A DNA stretch of 64,000 nucleotides from Geobacillus jurassicus NBRC 107829 (GTDB lineage Bacteria > Bacillota > Bacilli > Bacillales > Anoxybacillaceae). The stretch is taken from NCBI RefSeq assembly GCF_001544315.1, contig NZ_BCQG01000005.1, forward strand, positions 25,944 through 89,943, in the 5' to 3' direction. Below, in pieces: positions 17,062 through 25,769 of the stretch. Within the stretch, counting starts at the first letter, position 1. Each line of letters begins with the position of its first letter. A program made the translations under genes and the position numbers. The notes beneath the pieces were generated by a model. That model had not been told where the DNA came from. It worked only from the letters and a program-made list of their open reading frames with translations, and did no database searches.

Positions 17062-18359
17062 TACCGTTTCTCCCCTTCCACGCGATATGAACTTTGCACC
17101 CGCTCAACGATTTCCAAATCGCCGAGCTGCTGCAAAATCTCTTCGTAGTCTTGCTGCGAGGCGTCATGGGTGACGATGACGATTTCCGCCAGACCGTCTT
17201 CCTTTAACGGCAGCTGCAAAATTTTCTCAAAGCTCACCCCGCGTTGCGAAAACAGCGTTGTAATTTTGGCAAACGCGCCCACTTGGTCTTTCACATGAAT
17301 GCGCAAAAAGTATTTCGAGAAAATTTCCGCCGGTGTCTTCAACTGTTTTTCATATTGCGGAGACACCGCATAATGGCCGTTTACGCCAAGGCGCATATTT
17401 TTCATCACTGCGACCAAGTCGGAGACAACAGCCGTCGCCGTCGGCAAGCTGCCCGCCCCCGGCCCGTAAAACATCGTTTCCCCGACCGCTTCGCCATACA
17501 CGTAGACCGCGTTGTATTCGTTATGCACGGACGCCAATGGATGCGAATCCGGAAGAAACGTCGGTTGGACGCTCACCTCGACCTTCTGGCCGTCGCGCTG
17601 AGCGATGCCGATCAATTTCATCGTGTAGCCGAGCCGCTTCCCATAGTTTAAGTCTTCCTCCGTCACTTGGGTGATGCCTTTCACTTGCACATCGTCCAAG
17701 TCGATGTCCATCGAAAAGCCAAGGCGGGCCAAAATGGCCATTTTTCGCGCCGCATCGAGCCCTTCGACGTCCGACGTCGGGTCGGCTTCAGCGAACCCGA
17801 GCGCCTGCGCTTCGGCAAGTACAGCCTCGTATGAAGCGCCGTTTTTCGACATTTTCGTTAAAATGTAGTTCGTCGTTCCGTTCACAATGCCCATCAGCTT
17901 CGTAATCCGGTCCGACGCCAAGCCGTCGACCAAGCTGCGCAAAATCGGAATGCCGCCGGCGACGCTCGCTTCGTAGAACAAATCGCACCGATATTCCGCC
18001 GCCACCCGAAGCAGCTCCGACCCGTAGACGGCCATCAAGTCTTTGTTGGCGGTCACGACATGCTTTCGTTGCCGCAGCGCCCGCAATAGCAGCTCTTTTG
18101 TTTCTTCAATGCCGCCCATCACTTCGATGATGACGTCAATGTCCGGATCATCGATCACCTCAGCGGCGCTTGTCGTGAGCAATGCCGGATCGACGGCGAC
18201 ATCGCGCGGTTTATGTACATCACGGACGAGGATTTTTTTCACCTTTACCGGGCAGCCGACTTGATGCATCAACTTTTCTTGGTGGTTCTCAATAATTTTG
18301 ACGACGCCGCTCCCGACCGTTCCTAATCCTAGCAATCCGACAAAAATTGGCTTTTCCAT
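17061..18359 (-). CDS. hom: Homoserine dehydrogenase with C-terminal ACT domain
   Basis: A 432-residue enzyme reducing aspartate semialdehyde to homoserine. The NAD(P) motif [17 protein letters not shown] is at the N terminus, the catalytic core [11 protein letters not shown] near residue 185, and an ACT regulatory domain ([20 protein letters not shown]) starts near residue 350, which in this class senses threonine. First gene of the operon. Its promoter carries a 10-bp direct repeat that may be an operator. Confidence 0.95.
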   Translation of the reverse strand: MEKPIFVGLLGLGTVGSGVVKIIENHQEKLMHQVGCPVKVKKILVRDVHKPRDVAVDPALLTTSAAEVIDDPDIDVIIEVMGGIEETKELLLRALRQRKHVVTANKDLMAVYGSELLRVAAEYRCDLFYEASVAGGIPILRSLVDGLASDRITKLMGIVNGTTNYILTKMSKNGASYEAVLAEAQALGFAEADPTSDVEGLDAARKMAILARLGFSMDIDLDDVQVKGITQVTEEDLNYGKRLGYTMKLIGIAQRDGQKVEVSVQPTFLPDSHPLASVHNEYNAVYVYGEAVGETMFYGPGAGSLPTATAVVSDLVAVMKNMRLGVNGHYAVSPQYEKQLKTPAEIFSKYFLRIHVKDQVGAFAKITTLFSQRGVSFEKILQLPLKEDGLAEIVIVTHDASQQDYEEILQQLGDLEIVERVQSSYRVEGEKR

Positions 18360-18385
18360 CTTTCCCGCCCCTTCTGTTTATGTAC

Positions 18386-18442
18386 AGTAGACATTTGTAT
18401 TTTTATAGTAGACATTATAAAAGACGATCGATCATTTGGCAA
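18386..18442 (-). promoter_or_regulatory. hom promoter with tandem 10-bp operator-like repeats
   Basis: On the minus strand TTGCCA (18442-18437), 17 nt and a perfect TATAAT (18419-18414) make a strong sigma-A promoter. The 10-mer AATGTCTACT occurs twice, at 18416-18407 overlapping the -10 box and at 18395-18386 downstream, exactly 21 bp apart, so both copies face the same side of the helix. This suits binding of a repressor dimer. The regulator is not known from the sequence. Confidence 0.65.
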
Positions 18443-18451
18443 TGAAAATTT

Positions 18452-19426
18452 TTACGAGAGCCGGTTCACCGGCGTCAGCGGCGGCCGGCCTTCGAGCACG
18501 GCGATGATGTTGTCGCGCGCTAATGTCATCATGGCGCGCCGCGTTTCGTATGTGGCGCTGCCGATATGCGGCAAGGCGACGACGTTCGGAAGCGAGACGA
18601 GCGGATGATCGGCAGCGACCGGCTCTTTTTCAAACACATCCAGCCCGGCCGCGGCGATCTCCCCCTTGACAAGCGCCTCATACAACGCCTGTTCGTCCAC
18701 GACCGCCCCGCGCGCCGCGTTAATGAAAATCGCGGACTTCTTCATTTGCCGGAACGCCTCGCGGTTGAACAAATGGCGCGTCTCAGAGGTGAGCGGCGTC
18801 AAGCAGACGACAAAATCGCTCTCAGCCAGCAAGTCGGCAAATGGGCGGTAGATGGCGCCAAGCTCCGCTTCCGCCTCCGGGCGGCGGGAACGATTGTGAT
18901 ACAGGACGGTCATATCAAATCCTTTCGCCCGCTTTGCCACCGCTTGGCCGATGTTCCCCATGCCGACGATGCCGATCGTTTTATGATGGACATCCGCGCC
19001 GGCCAGCAAAAACGGGCTCCAGCTTTTCCATTTTCCTTCCTTCAAAAATTCAGCCGCTTCGACAAGGCGGCGGGCGGTGGCCAATAAAAGGGCAAACGTC
19101 AAATCGGCCGTCGTATCGGTCAATACATCGGGCGTATTGCAAACGAGAATGCCGCGCTTCGTTGCCGCCGGAACGTCAATATTGTCATAACCTACCCCCA
19201 TATTGGCGACAACTTTCAACGCCGAACCGGCAGACAGCACGGTTTCATCGATCGGATCGGACACCATCGGCAACATGGCCGTCGCTTTTTTCGCCTCCGC
19301 AATCAGCACGTCGCGCGGCACAGGCATATCTTCATGCGGCCACATCCCTACTTCGGCGATGACAGAGAGCGGTGTAATCACTTCCTCCGGCAATTTTCGC
19401 GTAATGAATACATACGGCTTCGTCAT
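18452..19426 (-). CDS. D-isomer-specific 2-hydroxyacid dehydrogenase (glyoxylate/hydroxypyruvate reductase-like)
   Basis: A 324-residue NAD(P)-dependent dehydrogenase. NAD motif TIGIVGMGNIGQAVAKRAKG is near residues 150-170; the catalytic Arg is in INAARGAVVDEQAL, Glu in FEKEPVAAD and His in LPHIGSATYETR. Overall it looks like glyoxylate/hydroxypyruvate or 2-ketogluconate reductases (B. subtilis YvcT type), but the substrate cannot be fixed. It is transcribed separately from hom, whose promoter lies in the 92-bp gap. Confidence 0.85.
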   Translation of the reverse strand: MTKPYVFITRKLPEEVITPLSVIAEVGMWPHEDMPVPRDVLIAEAKKATAMLPMVSDPIDETVLSAGSALKVVANMGVGYDNIDVPAATKRGILVCNTPDVLTDTTADLTFALLLATARRLVEAAEFLKEGKWKSWSPFLLAGADVHHKTIGIVGMGNIGQAVAKRAKGFDMTVLYHNRSRRPEAEAELGAIYRPFADLLAESDFVVCLTPLTSETRHLFNREAFRQMKKSAIFINAARGAVVDEQALYEALVKGEIAAAGLDVFEKEPVAADHPLVSLPNVVALPHIGSATYETRRAMMTLARDNIIAVLEGRPPLTPVNRLS

Positions 19427-19502
19427 GATGCAGCCCCCACTTCGTTTTTTCTAAATCTTATCACAACTTTTGCGCAAAAAAAACGAGAAGTTGTCTCCCC
19501 AT

Positions 19503-20507
19503 TCATGACACCGGCGGCAGCCACTCGACAGCCGGCAGGCGGATGCGTCCGGCGATGCCGACGATCTCAGCAAACGAAGCCATAAACCGTTCATACTCGT
19601 GCGATCGATCGAACAAGCGCCGCAACGCGCCCTCATGCCTCGCTCGTTCGTTCTCATCCGAAGCGGTATAATACGCTTCCACGCATTCAAAATACGGCAG
19701 CGGAAATAAAAGCCGAGCGTAAATCAGCCGCCAGGCAAACGGCGACAGCGGCATCGAATGCCCATAATCTTGGAAAAATTGCCGAACCGCTCGTTGACAA
19801 TGAAGCCCGCGCTGCCGGTACAAATGGCGCACCCATTCAGCCAGATCACGCGCACAATGGTCATACACCCAATCTGTCGGCAGTTTCGCCTCCGTTCCAT
19901 CCACCCAACCCGCTTCTGGAAGCCGCTCGTGGCAAAACGCCGCATAATCAATGCGCAGCGGTTCTTCGTCAAGCTCGGTGTCGGCCACATATTGCACCGC
20001 ATTTTCCGCCATCCCTAAATAGTACGGAAACGACTCGATAAACAGCCGATCAAACGGCGACGACGGTCCAGAAGCGAGCTTGCTTGCCCAAAACGACTCC
20101 ATTTGATCGATCCGCTTCGCCCATAGTTCCCGCCATTGGCCGATGCGCCGGCAGGCGATGATCGGCAGCGGACACGTCCTCCCGCATTCATGCATCACCG
20201 CCAGCTCCCGGCCGAGCGAACGAAAGCGGGCCGACGGAAGCGGCGCGCGAATGAGCGCTAACGGCTGCCCGTTATAAGAAGCGATATACGTTCCGGACGT
20301 CGTTTTGATCAGCTCCCCGATGCCGTCCACTCCTTTCGCCCGCAAATAGCGGCTCATTTGTTGGCGCTCTTCCATCTCCGCTTCGCTCCGTCCATCGGCG
20401 GCAACGATCAGAAAACGTTCCTGTTTATGCCAAAACGCTGTGTACATCCCTCTTCGTTCCAACCGTTCGACGCGCATGCTGTACTGTTCACGCACCCAAG
20501 CTTCCAT
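19503..20507 (-). CDS. yutH: Spore coat-associated protein YutH (CotS-like)
   Basis: A 334-residue protein resembling B. subtilis YutH, a spore coat protein of the CotS/CotI group, whose fold is related to small-molecule kinases. It starts MEAWVREQYSMRVERLERRG after AAGGAGG; an in-frame ATG 45 codons upstream is unlikely. Segments such as LGRELAVMHECGR and the aromatic-rich FPYYLGMAENAVQYV fit the kinase-like core, but the catalytic HxD motif is not obvious. Likely made in the mother cell during sporulation. Confidence 0.8.
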   Translation of the reverse strand: MEAWVREQYSMRVERLERRGMYTAFWHKQERFLIVAADGRSEAEMEERQQMSRYLRAKGVDGIGELIKTTSGTYIASYNGQPLALIRAPLPSARFRSLGRELAVMHECGRTCPLPIIACRRIGQWRELWAKRIDQMESFWASKLASGPSSPFDRLFIESFPYYLGMAENAVQYVADTELDEEPLRIDYAAFCHERLPEAGWVDGTEAKLPTDWVYDHCARDLAEWVRHLYRQRGLHCQRAVRQFFQDYGHSMPLSPFAWRLIYARLLFPLPYFECVEAYYTASDENERARHEGALRRLFDRSHEYERFMASFAEIVGIAGRIRLPAVEWLPPVS

Positions 20508-20750
20508 CGCCGCGCCTCCTTCTTTCTTCCCTTTTCTCAAAAAAGCTCCATAAGCAACGTTTGCACTCCACCCGGGCATGAAAATGGCCAATGAAGGCCT
20601 GCGCATTTTCACAGAAAGGGGGCTATTTTTTATATATGCCAAGAGGCGAGGAAAAAGCCGATGAGCATTTTTCTTTATATGACGGACGTATTTATGACAT
20701 GATACATATATATAGAAAACGACTTTTTAAGGGAAATAGGTGACAGACTA

Positions 20751-21248
20751 ATGAGTGAATTCACAATGAACAACTTGGAACAAACGGCTCGGCGCTGGCT
20801 GGAAGAACGAGGGGTGACAGTAGAAAAAATCGCGGAACTTGTCTATTATTTGCAAGCGAAATATCATCCGGACTTGACGATGGAGGAGTGCATCGAAAAC
20901 GTCAACCGCGTCATTTCCAAACGCGAAGTGCAAAACGCGATTTTAACCGGCATTCAATTGGATAAACTTGCCGAGGACGGCCGGCTTGATGAGCCGCTGC
21001 AGTCGATTATCCGCCGCGATGAAGGGTTGTATGGCGTCGATGAAATTTTGGCGCTGTCGATCGTCAACGTGTACGGGTCGATCGGATTTACGAACTACGG
21101 ATATATCGATAAACAAAAGCCTGGCATTTTACAATACTTAAACGACAAATCAACGGGCAAATGCAATACGTTTTTGGACGACATTGTCGGCGCCATCGCC
21201 GCGGCGGCATCGAGCCGCTTAGCGCACCGGGCCGCCAATGCGGAGTAA
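20751..21248 (+). CDS. pgpA: Phosphatidylglycerophosphatase A, YutG type
   Basis: A 165-residue protein of the PgpA family, which dephosphorylates phosphatidylglycerol phosphate in phospholipid synthesis. The metal-site block DEGLYGVDEILALSIVNVYG is at about residues 90-109, and FLDDIVGAIAAAASSRLAH at the C terminus is typical. Membrane spans are weak, as in other Bacillus YutG proteins. It may instead start at the second Met (MNNLEQTA). A terminator follows at 21311-21344. Confidence 0.87.
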   Translation: MSEFTMNNLEQTARRWLEERGVTVEKIAELVYYLQAKYHPDLTMEECIENVNRVISKREVQNAILTGIQLDKLAEDGRLDEPLQSIIRRDEGLYGVDEILALSIVNVYGSIGFTNYGYIDKQKPGILQYLNDKSTGKCNTFLDDIVGAIAAAASSRLAHRAANAE

Positions 21249-21310
21249 ATCGAACGCCGCCGCCAATGGCGTCTGCTCTTAAAGCGTGGAAACGAATGCC
21301 GAGCAAATCG

Positions 21311-21344
21311 AACGCCGCCTGCCACGAAGGCAAGGCGGCGTTTT
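21311..21344 (+). terminator. Terminator after pgpA, touching the yutF stop
   Basis: AACGCCGCC, a loop and GGCGGCGTTTTT. A near copy of its 5' arm (AAATCGAACGCCGCC) lies 60 bp upstream at 21246-21260, so the region holds a short direct repeat. The yutF gene on the other strand ends at the T run. Confidence 0.85.
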
Positions 21345-22114
21345 TACAAGCGGTCGAGCCATTCAAGCAGCGAATCGGCCGTATACGTTGGCTGCCGTTC
21401 ATAGCGGGCGAGCATCTCTTTCGTCGTGACGCCCGTATGGACTAAAAGCGTATCGATGCCGGCATTCATCCCCGCCATAATATCGGTTTCGTAATAGTCG
21501 CCCACCATGAGGACGTTCTCCCGCGGGACACCGAGCACTTTGAGCGCCTGCTCCATAATAATTTTTTCCGGCTTGCCGATAAATGTCGGCTTCACTTGCG
21601 TCGATACAGCGATCACCGACGTCAGCGCGCCGTTGCCCGGCAAAAGCCCCCGCTCCGTCGGCAAAGCGATGTCACCGTTCGTTGAGACGAACATCGCTCC
21701 GTTGCGGACGGCAAGACACGCGACAGCGAACTTTTCGTACGTAATTTGCCGGTCAATGCCGATGACGACGACATCCGCATCTTCGCCGGCAAAACGGAAC
21801 CCTTTGTCCGCCAAGGCAGTGCGAATGCCTTCCTCGCCGATCACATACACGGAAGCATCCGGCTTTTGTTCAAAAATGTAATTCGCCGTCGCCTGGCTTG
21901 TAGTAAATACATGCTTCTCTTCCGCCGGCACGCCGAATGAACGCAATTTTTCCGCCACTTGCGCCGGCGTGCGCGATGAGTTGTTCGTCACAAACAAATA
22001 CGGAATGCCGCGGCGGTGAAGCTCATTGACGAACTCACGCGCCTCGGCGATGCATTCCGTGCCGCGGTACATTGTCCCGTCCAAATCGATGAGGTAGCCG
22101 TTGTAACGCTTCAA
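21344..22114 (-). CDS. yutF: HAD-superfamily sugar phosphatase/nucleotidase, YutF (NagD-like)
   Basis: A 256-residue HAD hydrolase of the NagD/AraL group. Motif I is GYLIDLDGTMYRG at the N terminus, motif II FVTNNSSRTP near residue 42, and motif IV VLMVGDYYETDIMAGMNAG near residues 203-221. The layout with the cap between motifs II and III is class IIA. Substrate is unknown; relatives act on sugar phosphates or nucleotides. The start is TTG after AAAGGGGATC. It precedes no close partner; yutE is 29 bp upstream and probably co-transcribed. Confidence 0.9.
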   Translation of the reverse strand: MKRYNGYLIDLDGTMYRGTECIAEAREFVNELHRRGIPYLFVTNNSSRTPAQVAEKLRSFGVPAEEKHVFTTSQATANYIFEQKPDASVYVIGEEGIRTALADKGFRFAGEDADVVVIGIDRQITYEKFAVACLAVRNGAMFVSTNGDIALPTERGLLPGNGALTSVIAVSTQVKPTFIGKPEKIIMEQALKVLGVPRENVLMVGDYYETDIMAGMNAGIDTLLVHTGVTTKEMLARYERQPTYTADSLLEWLDRL

Positions 22115-22142
22115 TGATTTCGATCCCCTTTCTTGTCATCCG

Positions 22143-22580
22143 TCAATTGCGAAACGCCGACACCGGGCCGAGCTCACTCTCCAGGTAAGCGCGCACCGCC
22201 TTCGGATACGCCTCAAGCGCCGGCAAATGTTCGTTCAGATCGGCAAGCAATTTCTCATGGTCCACGCGCGTATACTCGTGCACAAGCATTTTCCGATGGG
22301 CAATAAACGCTTTCAACCGATCGGCATCCGCGGTTGAAATCACTCGTTCATCCGCCAAAATGTCGATGATGTCGTTGTAGCTGCCCGGGTCGCGCATAAT
22401 AAATCCATCGATCATGGCGTTGCCGACGTCCAACACCGCTTCGATGACGACATGAGCGATCCGCTCGAGCGCCAATCGCTGCAACGGCTCGTCCCAATTG
22501 GCTTTCGCCTTGTAGCGAGCGAGCATTTGTTCCATGCAGCTGAGCGTTTCTTCCAGTTTCTTGCGGTCGACAAAATACAT
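22143..22580 (-). CDS. yutE: HepT-like protein (DUF86), YutE; lone toxin-family member
   Basis: A 145-residue helical protein of the DUF86/HepT family. The RNase motif R-x4-H-x-Y is intact as RKMLVHEY near residues 101-108. HepT toxins are normally paired with MntA nucleotidyltransferase antitoxins that AMPylate the Tyr. No nucleotidyltransferase gene is next to this one. B. subtilis yutE holds the same position. It probably forms an operon with yutF. Whether it is toxic is unknown. Confidence 0.85.
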   Translation of the reverse strand: MYFVDRKKLEETLSCMEQMLARYKAKANWDEPLQRLALERIAHVVIEAVLDVGNAMIDGFIMRDPGSYNDIIDILADERVISTADADRLKAFIAHRKMLVHEYTRVDHEKLLADLNEHLPALEAYPKAVRAYLESELGPVSAFRN

Positions 22581-22680
22581 CCGTCATCCCTCCTCGTTTC
22601 TTTGTGCGATTTGCTGTCTCCCGTTTTCGCCGCCTGTCTGCTATGATGGACATAGACGAAAAAACAGGGAGGCTTGGATC

Positions 22681-22950
22681 ATGGGCGAACGGTTTTATTT
22701 ATACGACGACACCGTCGAAGCCGCGGTCCGCTTCGTCAGCTTTGTCGGCGAACGGCAGCGGTTTGATTTGGCGCTCGTCGAGACCGACCGTTTTTACGGG
22801 AAATGGCTCGTGCTTGATTTGCAAAGCAACCGCTTTGCCATTCTCGGGCGCGATGATTTGGAGGAGCCGGGCTATATTGAGCACGCTTACCAGCTCAATG
22901 AGCAAGATGCCAATGATTTGCGCGCCTTTTTGGAGGAGTATCTCTCATAA
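22681..22950 (+). CDS. Small conserved protein, DUF3055-like
   Basis: An 89-residue acidic cytoplasmic protein starting MGERFYLYDDTVEAAVRFV, 8 nt after GGGAGG. The core LALVETDRFYGKWLVLDLQS followed by RFAILGRDDLEE resembles the DUF3055/SAV0927 family as I recall it. Function is unknown. It is followed 57 bp later by another small plus-strand gene, possibly co-transcribed. Confidence 0.68.
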   Translation: MGERFYLYDDTVEAAVRFVSFVGERQRFDLALVETDRFYGKWLVLDLQSNRFAILGRDDLEEPGYIEHAYQLNEQDANDLRAFLEEYLS

Positions 22951-23007
22951 CCTTCCTCGGTTTCGGGCATCTTATGAAACACCAAAGCAGCAAGGAAGGT
23001 GAGACGA

Positions 23008-23301
23008 ATGGCGGAACGGGAAACATACGCCGATTTTTCCGTCGTCGAGAAACAGCGCAATTTCTTGACCGCCGAAGAGTTCCCAGAAGGGCCGTACGGC
23101 TCGCCGCGCCGCGACGACGCGCCGGTCGAAAACAAAAGCACGCCTTGGAAGGAAGGCCAGCGGCATTACAGCGCCTTCAACTACGAGTTTAAATCGTTCC
23201 ACCAAAACATTCCGAGGCGCGACCCGGCCGCCCACCCGCCGCATGATGACCCGCGCAACAGTGAACAGTTTCCGTACAATGAAACGGAAGAACAGGCTTG
23301 A
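23008..23301 (+). CDS. Conserved hypothetical protein, 97 aa
   Basis: A hydrophilic 97-residue protein rich in Pro, Glu, Arg and aromatic residues, starting MAERETYADFSVVEKQRNFL after GGTGAG. There is no membrane segment or Cys. The tail NIPRRDPAAHPPHDDP looks disordered. I do not recognise a functional domain, though similar short cytosolic proteins seem to occur beside yutD in related bacilli. Confidence 0.62.
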   Translation: MAERETYADFSVVEKQRNFLTAEEFPEGPYGSPRRDDAPVENKSTPWKEGQRHYSAFNYEFKSFHQNIPRRDPAAHPPHDDPRNSEQFPYNETEEQA

Positions 23302-23325
23302 CGTTCAGCGGAACAACGAAAGAAA

Positions 23326-23352
23326 CGGGGCAGCCGCCAGCCTATGGCGGCT
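23326..23352 (+). terminator. Hairpin after the 97-aa gene
   Basis: GGCAGCCGCC, a 7-nt loop and GGCGGCTGCC form a very strong stem 25 bp past the stop codon; the T run is weak (CCTTTG). Confidence 0.5.
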
Positions 23353-23514
23353 GCCGCCTTTGCCGTTTCGCCATGCGGCGGCGATGAGAATGGCGCAGCG
23401 TCGTCTTTTTGTCTGTCCGCGAGCCGTCTTCCCGCCTGCGAGCATTTCGCCGCGCAGCGGTTTCTTGCGCCTCCTCTTCTTCCGGCACCGCCGCACCGCA
23501 GTCCGCTGGCGCGG

Positions 23515-23790
23515 TTACCGTTTCACCTTGCGCAACACAAAATACGCACAGCCGAAATTGCAATATTCATACAAATATTCGGACAACGTGCTGATTTTCG
23601 TATCGTACGTCGCCTTTTGGTTATGGTCGTCAAAAAACCCGCGCAGCCGGAGCTGGTTGTATCCCCAATCCCCGACAATGTAGTCATACTTCGCCAAAAT
23701 GTCCGCATATCGGGCGCGAAAGGCTTCTTCATTAAAGGCGTTTTTTACATTTTCCACCAGTTCGTAACAATGATTGTTAATGCAAATCAC
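23515..23790 (-). CDS. yutD: YutD family protein (DUF1027), tail possibly frameshifted off
   Basis: A 91-residue protein of the YutD family. The core DYIVGDWGYNQLRLRGFFDD and STLSEYLYEYCNFGCAYFVL are nearly diagnostic. GTG at 23790 (ICINNHCYELV) follows GAGGTGAG by 7 nt. Many relatives carry a charged, Arg-rich C-terminal tail. Here the frame stops after VKR, but one base away a frame runs on to 23342 encoding an Glu-rich then Arg-rich tail (VPEEEEAQETAARRN and onward). One extra A in the AAA run just before the stop would join them. Function unknown. Confidence 0.82.
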   Translation of the reverse strand: MICINNHCYELVENVKNAFNEEAFRARYADILAKYDYIVGDWGYNQLRLRGFFDDHNQKATYDTKISTLSEYLYEYCNFGCAYFVLRKVKR

Positions 23791-23902
23791 TGTTCTCACC
23801 TCGCCTTTCCACTTCCATCATAAACGATGCATCGCACCCAATCAATTACTGTCATCGAACCATCATCCGTGTGCCACCCTAAAAGCGAAGGGGGTGCTGA
23901 CG

Positions 23903-24589
23903 ATGAGACGACCATGGTTGGCCGTTGCGTTTGGAACGGCCGTCGCCCTCGCCGGCTGCGCGCAGACGGCCGAGGACGAAAACACCGACATTTACAAGCG
24001 GAGCGGCAACACGATCAATGTCGCCGACCGCAACGAGCTGTACAATGAAAACGGGGTGCCCAACGGCGATGACACGCCGATGAACAACTTCGGCTACGTC
24101 CGCCATCAAAAAAGCCCGATCCTCGGCGATGCGAACGGCTACAACGACATGCCGTCATTCAACCGCGAGAAAGCGGCTGATTTAATCAGCAAATTGTGCA
24201 CCCAGCTGCCGGGCGTCAAAGACGTCGCCACGCTCGTCACGGATGAGGAAGTGCTCGTCGTGTATGACGCGGACACGAACAACCGGCAGCAAACGGCCGA
24301 TCAAGTGAAAAAGACGGCGCTTTCCGTCGTTCCCCGCTACTACCATGTGTATGTCGCCGACAATCCGCAGCTGATGAAGGACATCGAGCGCTTCGGGCGC
24401 CTTGATTCGAATACGCGCAACATCGACCAAATTCTCGATGCGACGATTCAGCGGATGTTGAACTATCCGCAAGGGAAAAAACTGAGCGACGGGGAAAATG
24501 AAAACGGCGAAATGATCAACGAAACAAACGATGAACTGGACCGCGATTTCCGCGACGGCACGCCGCGGGCGACGAAAGCGGGGCGCTAG
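23903..24589 (+). CDS. yutC: YhcN/YlaJ-type sporulation lipoprotein (YutC)
   Basis: A 228-residue lipoprotein: signal peptide MRRPWLAVAFGTAVALAGC with lipobox LAGC, Cys at residue 19. The body matches the YhcN/YlaJ spore-membrane lipoprotein family: SGNTINVADRNELYNENG near the N terminus, then VATLVTDEEVLVVYD and ALSVVPRYYHVYVADNP. These proteins are found in the inner spore membrane and affect outgrowth. The tail is acidic and disordered. Upstream spacing suggests its own promoter, probably forespore-specific. Confidence 0.85.
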   Translation: MRRPWLAVAFGTAVALAGCAQTAEDENTDIYKRSGNTINVADRNELYNENGVPNGDDTPMNNFGYVRHQKSPILGDANGYNDMPSFNREKAADLISKLCTQLPGVKDVATLVTDEEVLVVYDADTNNRQQTADQVKKTALSVVPRYYHVYVADNPQLMKDIERFGRLDSNTRNIDQILDATIQRMLNYPQGKKLSDGENENGEMINETNDELDRDFRDGTPRATKAGR

Positions 24590-24596
24590 GGAAAAG

Positions 24597-24637
24597 AAAC
24601 GGTCTGCCTTCTTGATGAAAGGCATGACCGTTTCTTC
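24597..24637. terminator. Terminator between yutC and lipA
   Basis: AAACGGTC-T-GCCTT, a loop and AAAGGC-AT-GACCGTTTC form a long imperfect stem between the converging genes, with TTTCTT following on the plus strand. Confidence 0.7.
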
Positions 24638-24707
24638 GCGTTCATCCGGCCGGGATGATGCTTTCAGCCGCTGGAACAACGCTTGCTTTCGCGCCGTTCG
24701 TTGGATG

Positions 24708-25604
24708 TTACGCTTTCAACTGCCGCGCTTTCGCCGCTTCATTCACCTGCTCATCGGCATGGTACGACGAGCGGACGAGCGGGCCGGCTTCACAATGGCT
24801 GAACCCTTTGCTCAACGCGATTTCTTTCAGCTCTTGAAACTCATCCGGATGATAATATTTTACGACCTTCAAATGTTTTTTCGTCGGCTGCAAATACTGG
24901 CCGATCGTCAAAATGTCGACATGGTTGGCGCGCAAGTCGTCCATCGCTTCAATGATTTCTTCTTTCGTTTCCCCAAGGCCGACCATGATGCTCGATTTCG
25001 TCGGAATGTCCGGCTGCAATTCTTTCGCGCGCCGCAAAAACTCAAGCGAACGTTCGTACGTCGCGCGGGCGCGCACCCTTGGAGTCAAGCGGCGCACCGT
25101 TTCGATGTTATGGTTTAAAATGTCAGGGCGGGCATCCATCAAAATTTTTAAGTTTTCATACACCCCGCCCATATCCGACGGCAGCACCTCGATCGTCGTA
25201 AACGGGTTTTTCCGGCGGATGGCGCGCACCGTTTCGGCGAATACCGCCGCCCCGCCGTCTTTCAAGTCATCGCGGGCGACGGCGGTGACGACGACGTGTT
25301 TTAAGTTCATGATGCGGACCGATTCCGCGACGCGTTCCGGCTCCTGCCAATCAAGCTCCGTCGGCAGTCCGGTTTTGACGGCGCAGAAGCGGCAGGCGCG
25401 CGTGCAGACGCTGCCTAAAATCATAAACGTCGCCGTCCGCCGTACGGCCCAGCATTCGTGAATGTTTGGGCACTTCGCTTCCTCGCAAACGGTATGTAAA
25501 CGGTTTTCCCGCATCAGCTTCTTTAAACCGATATAATTCTCGTTCGTGTTCAGCTTGATTTTCAACCAGTCCGGCTTGCGGACGTGTTCTTCTTTCGTCG
25601 CCAT
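24708..25604 (-). CDS. lipA: Lipoyl synthase
   Basis: A 298-residue radical-SAM enzyme inserting two sulfurs into octanoyl-lipoyl domains. The auxiliary cluster cysteines are in [14 protein letters not shown] near residues 39-52, the radical-SAM CxxxCxxC is CTRACRFC near residues 67-74, and the C-terminal RSSY ligand motif is in [13 protein letters not shown] at 25604 follows GGAGTGAG. The gcvH lipoyl carrier gene is in the same window, and the Suf system supplies the clusters. Confidence 0.96.
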   Translation of the reverse strand: MATKEEHVRKPDWLKIKLNTNENYIGLKKLMRENRLHTVCEEAKCPNIHECWAVRRTATFMILGSVCTRACRFCAVKTGLPTELDWQEPERVAESVRIMNLKHVVVTAVARDDLKDGGAAVFAETVRAIRRKNPFTTIEVLPSDMGGVYENLKILMDARPDILNHNIETVRRLTPRVRARATYERSLEFLRRAKELQPDIPTKSSIMVGLGETKEEIIEAMDDLRANHVDILTIGQYLQPTKKHLKVVKYYHPDEFQELKEIALSKGFSHCEAGPLVRSSYHADEQVNEAAKARQLKA

Positions 25605-25769
25605 CGTTCTCACTCCACTTGTCGATGATTGTTCATTCCCCATTATAATGAAAAGAACGGAAAAACACAAAAAAATCGTCCAGCGGATGGTTTCCTTCTT
25701 TTAACATTTATGAAATTCCCGTTTCTCCCCAAACTAAACATATGAAACGGGCGGAAAGGGGGAATACGC

